Source: Promethearchaeota archaeon (GTDB lineage: Archaea; Asgardarchaeota; Lokiarchaeia; Sigynarchaeales; SOKP01). Taken from it: a DNA stretch of 6,375 nucleotides. A program made the position numbers and the translations under genes. Of the stretch, positions 1-5,797 are shown piece after piece (the stretch's first letter is position 1; every line of letters starts with the position of its first letter). The stretch is from the NCBI GenBank assembly GCA_004524425.1, contig SDNN01000168.1, positions 1 through 6,375 of the forward strand, read 5' to 3'. Under the pieces are notes generated by a model. It was not told the DNA's origin, searched no databases, and saw nothing but the letters and a program-made list of their open reading frames with translations.

Positions 1-728
1 CCTCCATTCACAACATCTATAGTATATCCTGCTTCGATAAGCGTATTTACAATATCGTGTCGCATAGCATTGACATACTTCCGAGATTTACTCTTCACCC
101 ATCGATAAAGAAATTTATCATCACCTAAACTAGCATTTTGAGCCTCATAGCCCATAATCCCCCTTAAGCTAAGGTTATCCACATTCTCAATTGCTTCAGC
201 TAATTGTAAGATCTCATTTTTCTTTTTTAAAGGGCTTCTTAAAACCCCCACGGTTTGACCAAGAAAGCGATAGGAGACATCAATCTCAACTAAGAGATTA
301 AGGTCCACATTATTTGCCTTTGCATGAGTTTCAAGCAGTTTTACATGGTTTATATTGTCGACCATGACTGTGACGGTAACACCTTCCACCTTTGCTGCTT
401 GGCATAATTCTTCAGCATCAATCTCGGAATAAACAGGGTATCCAAGTAAAATATCTTTAATGTGGTACTCTTTCGCATAGAATAATACTTCAGCAGAATT
501 AAACGCAAAAATCCCATTTACATACTCTTGCTGTTCCACATATTTAACTAATTCGGGGACTCTCACTGATTTTGTACATAATCGCATAAATTTTCTATTT
601 TCCTTCAATAAACGGCCTAATTTCTCGAGATTTTGCTTAAATATGTCGTAATCGCAAATTACTAATGGGATCTTTTTATCTGTAATAAGCTTCATTAATT
701 TTTCATATTTTATTGATTTTAAGGTCAT
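1..728 (-). CDS. D-threonine aldolase / amino acid deaminase-like PLP enzyme (partial, 3' end outside window)
   Basis: Only the first 242 codons are visible; family members usually have about 380-420 residues, so about 60% is present. Seen: an open frame from ATG at 728 to the window edge without a stop. Residues around 20-30 (IPLVICDYDIF) match the start of the alanine-racemase-type TIM barrel. LCTKSVRVPEL (50-60) contains the expected Schiff-base lysine, K53. DILLGYPV lies in the barrel, RSPL (about 162-165) and GIMGYEAQ (190-197) followed by GD are signatures of the amino acid deaminase/aldolase branch, and the window ends in VVNGG, the usual start of the phosphate-binding GGGTGS loop. Known of the family: cytosolic, PLP plus divalent metal, cleaving or dehydrating beta-hydroxy D-amino acids. 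The exact substrate cannot be told, and the metal ligands lie beyond the edge. ATG 728 is the first ATG after an in-frame stop at 759-761; the next is codon 12. It lies 53 bp downstream of the propeller pair on the same strand but has its own TATA-like box, so it need not be co-transcribed. Confidence 0.85.
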   Translation of the reverse strand, partial: MTLKSIKYEKLMKLITDKKIPLVICDYDIFKQNLEKLGRLLKENRKFMRLCTKSVRVPELVKYVEQQEYVNGIFAFNSAEVLFYAKEYHIKDILLGYPVYSEIDAEELCQAAKVEGVTVTVMVDNINHVKLLETHAKANNVDLNLLVEIDVSYRFLGQTVGVLRSPLKKKNEILQLAEAIENVDNLSLRGIMGYEAQNASLGDDKFLYRWVKSKSRKYVNAMRHDIVNTLIEAGYTIDVVNG

Positions 729-760
729 AATTAATAATAATATGCAATTGATTAAATTTT

Positions 761-772
761 AATATATAAAAA
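761..772 (-). promoter_or_regulatory. Archaeal TATA-like box for the aldolase-like gene
   Basis: Read on the minus strand this is TTTTTATATATT, centred about 38 nt upstream of the ATG at 728. With the usual archaeal spacing of about 25 nt from TATA box to transcription start, the leader would be only about 10-15 nt. The same T-rich stretch directly follows the stop of the upstream propeller gene and could also serve as its U-rich termination site. Confidence 0.4.
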
Positions 773-781
773 GAGAATTTC

Positions 782-2116
782 TTAATTTTTCTTTTTATCT
801 TTCTCATCTTCCCATTCTTCGTAAGTTTTATCTAATCTGTCTATAATTTTGCTACTTTCTTTTACTTTCTCTTCTCTTTGCAATTCTATCTCTCTATCAA
901 CCGTTTTAAGTCTACTTTTTATTAAGAAGGTTAATCCAATTACTGCATCTAAGGCAAGAACTACCCCTAATGAGATATAACCAATGAAAGTTAATGCTTG
1001 AACCCCTTCAATAATTACGGGGTTATTTTTTAAAATTACAAACAAATAATTAATTGTCGTTGCAGCAAAACATCTGCCTTCAGATGAAATTGCAAGATCT
1101 TCAATAATGGCATTTAATTGAAATGTAAGAATGGGTTCAGATTGATCTTTATTATAAAAATAAAAATTCCCATCATAGCACCCAATTAAAAAGAAATTTC
1201 CTTCAGTGGATATAGCAACTTCGGCTCTTGAATTAGTATCTCCCTCTAAAGTTGGAATAGATGCTTTATTTTCGAAAAAATAGAAATTTCCCGAAAGTCC
1301 ACCAGCTATAATTTGATTTGCATCGGATGATATCGCTAGATCGTTTATAGTATATCCATATTCCCATATAAAAGTTTTGGGATCTTCGATTTCAGAATTG
1401 AAAAAAAAAATACCTGTATTTCCTCCAAATACGCAAAACGCTCCATTTGAAGAGATTGCTAAATTCACTGGATAAGTATTATGAGTATAAGTCCAAAGTG
1501 GTGTAGATGATGTTCTTTCAAAATAAAATATTCTATCATTACGCTCTCCAGCGATAATATAATTACCATCTGAACTGATTTTCATGGTATCTATACCACT
1601 CCATATCCCACCACTGATCTCACTAAAATTCCATATTGGTACTTCGCTTGATCTTTGAAAGAGATAGAGATAAAGTGACCCAACCACGATATATTCCCCG
1701 TTATATGATAAATCCAAATCTTTTATACTATCTCCTATAGTATAACTCCATAATGGTATTGAAGAAGAACGATGAAAGAGAAATACTCGATCTTCAATTT
1801 CAATTGAGGTGATTATATAATAACCATCGTCAGAGATTGCCAAATTTGTAATATCATGATCGAATCGATAACTCCAAATTGGTTGAGAACTAGAACTTTC
1901 AAATAAATGCATTTGATCACCTTTTCCAACGACAATATATTTGCCATCATTTGATATGTCTAATGGTATATAAAAAGAGTCCTCGTTTCCAAGAAAGTAC
2001 TTCCACGAACCTCCACCAGAAGGGAGAAATACCAATATTATTGGTATAATGTTAATACTAATCATTATGATAAAAATAATAATTTTAATCTTCTTTTTTA
2101 GTACCATTTTTTTCAT
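782..2116 (-). CDS. Membrane-anchored beta-propeller protein, second of a tandem pair
   Basis: 444 residues. Seen: a lysine-rich start (1-11), a hydrophobic helix (about 12-32), then eight repeats of about 41 residues, each with an ISxDGxYI-type core (at 53, 94, 136, 180, 221, 262, 302 and 343) followed by YLF/FYF and PxWxY. A second hydrophobic helix (about 373-399) leads to a basic stretch and a charged, probably coiled-coil tail (400-444) containing LDKTYEEW. The repeat combines WD40-like V/L-xIS-x-DG with the PQQ-like W-x-Y blade end. Positive-inside reasoning puts both ends in the cytosol and the propeller outside; one N-glycosylation sequon (N163) agrees. Nothing indicates an enzyme; sensing, adhesion or scaffolding is inference. 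The gene is a paralogue of the upstream one and overlaps it by 32 nt, suggesting coupled translation. The start could instead be M4 (position 2107), which has a GGGATGA stretch about 6 nt upstream and would shorten the overlap to 23 nt. Confidence 0.85.
   Translation of the reverse strand: MKKMVLKKKIKIIIFIIMISINIIPIILVFLPSGGGSWKYFLGNEDSFYIPLDISNDGKYIVVGKGDQMHLFESSSSQPIWSYRFDHDITNLAISDDGYYIITSIEIEDRVFLFHRSSSIPLWSYTIGDSIKDLDLSYNGEYIVVGSLYLYLFQRSSEVPIWNFSEISGGIWSGIDTMKISSDGNYIIAGERNDRIFYFERTSSTPLWTYTHNTYPVNLAISSNGAFCVFGGNTGIFFFNSEIEDPKTFIWEYGYTINDLAISSDANQIIAGGLSGNFYFFENKASIPTLEGDTNSRAEVAISTEGNFFLIGCYDGNFYFYNKDQSEPILTFQLNAIIEDLAISSEGRCFAATTINYLFVILKNNPVIIEGVQALTFIGYISLGVVLALDAVIGLTFLIKSRLKTVDREIELQREEKVKESSKIIDRLDKTYEEWEDEKDKKKN
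1031..1969 (-). repeat. Eight propeller-blade repeats (protein level)
   Basis: Codons 50-362 of the second propeller gene hold eight degenerate repeats of about 41 residues. Consensus: hydrophobic-x-IS-[SD]-[DNE]-G-x-[YF]-[IVF] in one strand, then [YF]-x-F about 13 residues later, then P-[IL]-W-x-[YF]. The last two blades have lost the W-x-Y ending (for example PILTFQ), suggesting drift at the C-terminal edge. DNA identity between repeats is low, so this is an old protein repeat rather than a DNA satellite. Confidence 0.8.
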
Positions 2117-3452
2117 CCCATTTTTTATATTCTTTATCTAAGGACTCAATAAATTCAATTGATAATCTCTCCTCCTCAAGGATCTCCTCCTTATACACCT
2201 CCCTCCTTTTTCTTATTGCTCTTAATGTGAAGGTAGATATTACAAGTCCTGCAATCATTAATGCACTAATGATGGCGTAATATTGAATAAAAGTCATATA
2301 GAAACTCAGATAATCAATTGTAAAGTATGGATTATCTCTATCTAGAAAAAATATTTCTCCTTCACTATTCCCAGCAATAGAGTATCTTCCATTATCTGAA
2401 ATTTCAACCGTTCTAATATTTCCGTTGGTGGAAACAATTTCTAAAGGAGAAGAAAAATTCCTATTAAAAAGATAGATACTGTCATCATCGCTACCCGCAA
2501 CAATATAATTACCATCCTCAGATATAGCCACAGACCATACTTCATCTCCAGTCTGATAAGTCCATAAAGGAATTGAACTCATAGAATCAAATAGATAAAC
2601 ATTATCATCACCACTTCCTGCAACAATATAGCTTCCATCACCACTAATATCAACATCATAAATAAATCCATTAGTATGATAGTTCCATGATTGAGTTTCA
2701 ACAAGTTGCGGATATACAGCGAGATGGTAATCATGATAACCAACAGCAACGCGACTAGCATCAGATGATATCACAGCTGAATATATCAATGTGCTGCTTA
2801 AAGGTATACTATAATTTACAACTGGATTTGCGCTAGATCGATGAAATAAATACATATCTTCGGTGTTTGCTGAGATTATATACTCACCATTCGAAGATAT
2901 ATCGACTTGGTAACCAAAATCTGTAGTATTCCAGATTGGAATCGGACTTAATTTATTAAAAAGGTAGATTCTAGTTGTAGAAGTTGGACCGACGTGTCCT
3001 CCCACCGCAATATAATCACCATTATGAGAGATTGCGATGGTTGAGATTGCGCCCGTGGTTGTATAATTCCATAATTGAGTTCCACTCGTAGTATCGAACA
3101 GATAAATGGTCTCATAAAAATCGGTTGCAGCGATGTAATTCCCATCCGCTGAAATTGCGACACGCATACCCGAACTAGGATAAGCAGAGATCGGGAAAGT
3201 CCATTGAATCGTTGCGCTTTCCTTTTTAAATACCATAAGATTTCTTGGAGAGGGGAGAGTCGTAATTGGAATACTATTTGCTACAATCCATTCCCCATTT
3301 GCCGAAATATCTACAGAAGCGACCTCATCATCGGTGGTATAGATCCATGATGGGGGGTTATTAGCCATCGAAATTATGATTATCGTTGGTATAATCAATA
3401 CTGAGCCTAAAATTAAGACCCCTAACCCAACTACTATTATCTTTTTTTTCAT
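2085..3452 (-). CDS. Membrane-anchored beta-propeller protein, first of a tandem pair
   Basis: 455 residues. Seen: MKKK start, hydrophobic helix (about 5-29), eight propeller repeats with DIS/AIS-x-DG cores (47, 98, 139, 184, 227, 267, 308 and 349), second hydrophobic helix (about 387-410), then a basic and glutamate-rich tail (411-455) with LDKEYKKW. Blades at 267-306 are the cleanest: DGSYIVAGSGDD, VYLF, PLWTY. Known: such repeats form WD40/PQQ-type propellers; membrane-anchored ones are common at archaeal cell surfaces. Inferred: an outside propeller with both termini in the cytosol. N-glycosylation sequons at N129, N175, N213 and N332 agree with an outside location. No PQQ-enzyme context or catalytic motif is seen, so this is not called a dehydrogenase. 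The start at 3452 is supported by AGAAGGA just upstream and a TATA-like box farther up. The gene leads the pair and is transcribed away from the TspO-like gene. Confidence 0.87.
   Translation of the reverse strand: MKKKIIVVGLGVLILGSVLIIPTIIIISMANNPPSWIYTTDDEVASVDISANGEWIVANSIPITTLPSPRNLMVFKKESATIQWTFPISAYPSSGMRVAISADGNYIAATDFYETIYLFDTTSGTQLWNYTTTGAISTIAISHNGDYIAVGGHVGPTSTTRIYLFNKLSPIPIWNTTDFGYQVDISSNGEYIISANTEDMYLFHRSSANPVVNYSIPLSSTLIYSAVISSDASRVAVGYHDYHLAVYPQLVETQSWNYHTNGFIYDVDISGDGSYIVAGSGDDNVYLFDSMSSIPLWTYQTGDEVWSVAISEDGNYIVAGSDDDSIYLFNRNFSSPLEIVSTNGNIRTVEISDNGRYSIAGNSEGEIFFLDRDNPYFTIDYLSFYMTFIQYYAIISALMIAGLVISTFTLRAIRKRREVYKEEILEEERLSIEFIESLDKEYKKWDEKNGTKKED
2325..3314 (-). repeat. Eight propeller-blade repeats (protein level)
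   Basis: Codons 47-376 of the first propeller gene contain eight repeats of about 40-50 residues. Two neighbouring blades, starting at residues 267 and 308, are close to each other (IVAGSGDD and IVAGSDDD, then VYLF and IYLF). The first blade carries a proline/threonine insertion (IPITTLPSPR, 61-70) and the fifth is degenerate (YHLAVYPQL instead of YLF). Confidence 0.8.
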
Positions 3453-3461
3453 AATTCCTTC
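3453..3461 (-). promoter_or_regulatory. Ribosome binding site of the first propeller gene
   Basis: The minus strand reads GAAGGAATT directly before the ATG at 3452. GAAGG/AAGGA is a Shine-Dalgarno-like match with about 4 nt spacing, short but usable, and it supports this start codon. Confidence 0.5.
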
Positions 3462-3514
3462 TTGTCTTTTTATTTTTTGGTAATATGTTTTAGATCAAAG
3501 ATGTATAAAAATGT

Positions 3515-3522
3515 ATTTATAT
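3515..3522 (-). promoter_or_regulatory. TATA box for the propeller gene pair
   Basis: The minus strand reads ATATAAAT, a good archaeal TATA match, centred about 66 nt upstream of the ATG at 3452. That predicts transcription start near 3494 and a leader of about 40 nt containing the AAGGA site. A second candidate (TTTTTATACA at 3502-3511) would give a leader of about 28 nt. The box forms half of an inverted repeat with TATAAA on the other strand at 3525-3530. Confidence 0.5.
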
Positions 3523-3555
3523 TCTATAAAGGTACTTTAAAAAGGATTTACATAG

Positions 3556-3563
3556 ATATAAAT
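3556..3563 (+). promoter_or_regulatory. TATA box for the TspO-like gene
   Basis: ATATAAAT on the plus strand, identical to the box used on the opposite strand, centred about 54 nt upstream of the ATG at 3614. Transcription would start near 3585, giving a leader of about 29 nt. Another TATAAA at 3525-3530 could give a longer leader of about 60 nt. Confidence 0.5.
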
Positions 3564-3613
3564 TAATTTCTATAAGATAAATTACAAAAATAATAAAGGA
3601 TTCTTGAGTAATT

Positions 3614-4405
3614 ATGATGGTTTTTAATAAAAGATTAGCTCTAGTAATTGGTAATATTCTTATTCCAATCATCTGTTTCATTATATTAGCTATATTGTCA
3701 ATCGGACAAGGAGATTATACTGAGATTTTTGAACCCGCTGGTAATGAAAGCCTTATAGATCCGATCAACTTCACATTTGCCATCTGGGGACCAATCTTTC
3801 TGTTGCTATTCATTTTTGTATTATATCAACTGAGAGACTTTTTTAAGGGTAAATTAAACGAACCGGAAACGAAATATATTGATCAAGTATCAATATATTT
3901 TATGTTATCCACAATTATGACTTCTTTTTGGTATGCTTTCTGGCTGTATCGGATCATTTGGTTAGCAACAATTTTCATGGGTCTTTATTTCATATCTTTA
4001 CTTATCGGGTATTTGCGGTTAGAAATTAATCTAGCTGAACGAACAAGGATTGAGAAAATCGCAATTACTATTCCATGGAGTATGTATACTGCCTGGGTAA
4101 CTGCGGCTACTATTGTTTCATTAACTACCTTTTTGGTAAGTATTGGATTTAATAATCCACCATTCATTCTCTCTGATACCTACTGGGCTGTAGTGGTTTT
4201 AGTTGTGGCACTCATTGTGTATACAGCAACATTATTGATGCGAAATGATTATGTATTCGGGATTGTAGGGATTTGGGTACTGTTAGGAATTATGTTCGAG
4301 CGTTTATTCGCCCCAGTTGCTATATTAGAAATAATCATCACAGCCATAATCGGTATTATTGTGCTTTCCGTCGCAATTCTTTATCAAGCATTAAGAACCC
4401 GATAG
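3614..4405 (+). CDS. TspO/MBR-related (tryptophan-rich sensory) integral membrane protein, long form
   Basis: 263 residues, nearly all hydrophobic. Helices are seen at about 7-29, 52-72, 91-112, 114-134, 149-176, 188-208, 213-231 and 236-258, so about eight, against five in classical TspO of about 160 residues. Family marks: NFTFAIWGPIF (52-62), the counterpart of the P-x-x-F-x-x-x-W segment at TspO helix 2; PWSMYTAWVTAATIVS (154-169), matching the P-[FW]-S-x-Y-x-x-W-x-x-x-A-T signature of the long tryptophan-rich sensory proteins; and a later RNDYVFGIVGIWVLLGI segment (210-226) also typical of that long form. Known: TspO proteins bind porphyrins and sterol-like ligands; the function of the long form is not established. 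Ligand and role here are unknown. The start is one of two adjacent ATGs (3614, 3617), and the Shine-Dalgarno signal is weak (AAAGGA at 3595 lies rather far away). It is divergent from the propeller genes. Confidence 0.78.
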   Translation: MMVFNKRLALVIGNILIPIICFIILAILSIGQGDYTEIFEPAGNESLIDPINFTFAIWGPIFLLLFIFVLYQLRDFFKGKLNEPETKYIDQVSIYFMLSTIMTSFWYAFWLYRIIWLATIFMGLYFISLLIGYLRLEINLAERTRIEKIAITIPWSMYTAWVTAATIVSLTTFLVSIGFNNPPFILSDTYWAVVVLVVALIVYTATLLMRNDYVFGIVGIWVLLGIMFERLFAPVAILEIIITAIIGIIVLSVAILYQALRTR

Positions 4406-4450
4406 TTTTGCGGTAAGAAATAAAGATTTGAATATTGAAAAACCATAACC

Positions 4451-4460
4451 TTCTTTTTTA
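4451..4460 (+). terminator. U-rich termination tract after the TspO-like gene
   Basis: TTCTTTTTTA about 46 nt after the stop codon, with no strong hairpin in front. Archaeal termination works at U-rich tracts without a hairpin, so this is a plausible 3' end but not proven. Confidence 0.3.
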
Positions 4461-4490
4461 AAAATTAGATTTTAATTTTTAATGATAATG

Positions 4491-4496
4491 TATAAA
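4491..4496 (+). promoter_or_regulatory. TATA box for the saccharopine dehydrogenase-like gene
   Basis: TATAAA, centred about 28 nt upstream of the ATG at 4522. The usual archaeal spacing puts the transcription start only a few bases before the ATG, implying a leaderless or nearly leaderless mRNA. That would explain why the G-run at 4502-4507 sits too far (14 nt) from the ATG for a good Shine-Dalgarno site. A TATA-like stretch at about 4466-4480 would instead give a leadered transcript. Confidence 0.4.
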
Positions 4497-4521
4497 GATT
4501 AGGGGGGAATTACATTTCTAT

Positions 4522-5589
4522 ATGGTAGATATAAATTGGTTATTATATGGAGCGTATGGATATACTGGAAAATTAATTGCCCGCCAAGCAAAGGATCGTG
4601 GTCATAATCCCGTATTAGCTGGCAGATCTGCAGAGAAGCTCATTCCACTGGCAGAAAAACTTAATTTAGACTATGTTGTTTTCGATTTAAAAAATGAAGA
4701 AAATATTGTCAAATATATAAAAGATTTTGATTTGATTTTTCATGCAGCGGGCCCTTATAAATATACTAGCAGCCCAATGGTAAAAGCTTGTTTAAAGAGT
4801 AAGACGAATTACTTAGATATTACGGGAGAGATTCCTGTACTGGAACAGAACTTTAAATACCATGCGCAAGCCAAAAAAGAGGAGCTCGTAATAATTTCGG
4901 GCGTGGGATTTGACGTGGTTCCTACTGATTGCTTGGCGAAATATGTGAGCGAAAAAATGGATAATCCAACATCATTGGAAATTGCTATTAACTCCACGAG
5001 TAAATTGAGTCCGGGGACACTAAAAACCATGTTAGAATATAACGAAATGGGACGGTTGGTTCGAAGGAATGGAAACTTAGTTCCTCTTAAGGAAGAACAC
5101 GAACAGAAAGTAAAGTTTGTTGATCAAGAACTAACGGTTAGACCTACAACATGGGGAGATTTATCCACTGCTTATCGAACTACTGGTATTCCTAATATCA
5201 CCGTCTATTTTCCGATACCTAAAGAGTCCCTTAATCTTTTTAAATTCGCTGGTGTTTCGCCCAAAGATATGAACTCTAAGGAGGAAGCAAATAAGAAAGT
5301 CAAAGAATGGATTAACGAAAATATTCAAGGACCGGACGAATCGATGCGAAAAACTAAGCGAACTTATATTTGGGTATCTGTGAGTGATGACAAAAGAAGG
5401 AGAGAACAAGCTTGGCTGGAAACCATGGAATCTTATCGCTTTACTGCCGTAGCGGCTGTACATAGCGTCGAGAAGGTGTTTCAATTGGAACCAAAAGGAG
5501 CCTTGACTCCAGCCTTAGCGTTTGGAGCGGATTTTGTGTTAGAATTTCCCGAAACGATCCGCTACGATTCACTTAGTAATGAACTATAG
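4522..5589 (+). CDS. Saccharopine dehydrogenase-like NAD(P)-binding oxidoreductase (trans-acting enoyl reductase type)
   Basis: 355 residues, apparently full length. Seen: Rossmann loop GAYGYTG (10-16), then LAGR (32-35), whose arginine is positioned to bind the NADP 2'-phosphate. Further family marks are HAAGPY (74-79), the C-x(6)-YLDITGE segment (90-103), GVGFDVVPTDCLA (127-139), SPGTLKTM (163-170) and a C-terminal GALTPALAFGADFVLEFP (326-343). These are the landmarks of the saccharopine dehydrogenase-like NADP-binding family that includes mycobacterial trans-acting enoyl reductases, rather than of true lysine-pathway saccharopine dehydrogenase. Known: members reduce double bonds in lipid precursors or act on unknown substrates. 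The substrate here cannot be inferred; a role in isoprenoid or other lipid reduction would be a guess. The start is the first ATG after a TATA box. Neighbours on both sides have separate signals, so it is probably monocistronic. Confidence 0.88.
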   Translation: MVDINWLLYGAYGYTGKLIARQAKDRGHNPVLAGRSAEKLIPLAEKLNLDYVVFDLKNEENIVKYIKDFDLIFHAAGPYKYTSSPMVKACLKSKTNYLDITGEIPVLEQNFKYHAQAKKEELVIISGVGFDVVPTDCLAKYVSEKMDNPTSLEIAINSTSKLSPGTLKTMLEYNEMGRLVRRNGNLVPLKEEHEQKVKFVDQELTVRPTTWGDLSTAYRTTGIPNITVYFPIPKESLNLFKFAGVSPKDMNSKEEANKKVKEWINENIQGPDESMRKTKRTYIWVSVSDDKRRREQAWLETMESYRFTAVAAVHSVEKVFQLEPKGALTPALAFGADFVLEFPETIRYDSLSNEL

Positions 5590-5594
5590 AACCA

Positions 5595-5608
5595 AATGCT
5601 TTAGCATT
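5595..5608 (+). terminator. Short inverted repeat after the dehydrogenase-like gene
   Basis: AATGCT-TT-AGCATT, a 6-bp perfect inverted repeat with a 2-nt centre, starting 5 nt after the stop codon. It could be a weak 3'-end hairpin or a protein site. No U-tract follows it directly; the nearest, TTTTTT at 5709-5714, is about 100 nt downstream. It may be chance in AT-rich DNA. Confidence 0.2.
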
Positions 5609-5738
5609 CAATAATATATCATAATCATCGCAAGTGTTCTAAAAAAGTTCTGATTTCATGTTTGTCCTTGGAAAAAGAGAATAGAATGTCAGATTTATAT
5701 ATTTTAACTTTTTTAACAAGATAAAGAGATATATTATT

Positions 5739-5746
5739 CTTATATT
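5739..5746 (+). promoter_or_regulatory. Candidate TATA box for the GTPase gene
   Basis: CTTATATT, centred about 55 nt before the ATG at 5798, would give a leader of about 30 nt that includes AGGA at 5792-5795. Neighbouring stretches (GATATATTA at 5729, AAATATGA at 5751) are alternatives, so the exact box is uncertain. Confidence 0.3.
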
Positions 5747-5797
5747 CATTAAATATGAGATTAACTCCATTAAAATTGATCATCCTTTAATAGGAAA

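Larger units (their letters stand above)
4406..4521 (+). other. Intergenic region: U-rich end signal and promoter
   Basis: 116 bp between the TspO-like gene and the dehydrogenase-like gene. It holds a T-rich stretch (TTCTTTTTTA at 4451-4460) suitable for archaeal U-tract termination, then a TATAAA (4491-4496) and a run of six G. No small ORF or RNA gene was recognised. Confidence 0.5.
5590..5797 (+). other. Intergenic region before the GTPase gene
   Basis: 208 bp, AT-rich, with no ORF or RNA gene that I can support. It contains a short inverted repeat just after the dehydrogenase stop (5595-5608), a T6 tract (5709-5714) and several TATA-like stretches at about 5728-5757. Confidence 0.6.

Noticed and set aside
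2085..2116. A single gene split by a frameshift error
   Set aside because: The two frames encode complete paralogous proteins, each with its own N-terminal anchor, propeller and tail, so a split gene is not needed to explain them.
2579..3163. Two short minus-strand frames (60 and 71 codons) inside the first propeller gene
   Set aside because: They are alternative frames of the propeller repeats, and their repeat-like look is a by-product of the repeated coding sequence.
1031..3314. Periodic similarity that could suggest a CRISPR array or DNA tandem repeat
   Set aside because: Periodicity of about 120-130 nt reflects propeller blades; there are no identical direct repeats with unique spacers.
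782..3452. PQQ-dependent dehydrogenase identity for the propeller proteins
   Set aside because: Blades resemble PQQ/WD40 repeats, but no PQQ-enzyme active-site context or length (usually well over 500 residues) is seen; only the fold is supported.
5161..5484. 107-codon open frame on the minus strand within the dehydrogenase-like gene
   Set aside because: It lies fully antisense to a well-supported gene with conserved family motifs, has no recognisable motif and no promoter; it is a shadow frame.
5590..5797. Small RNA or tRNA in the gap before the GTPase gene
   Set aside because: No cloverleaf, box C/D or stable long hairpin was found by eye; only one 6-bp inverted repeat and AT-rich promoter-like DNA.
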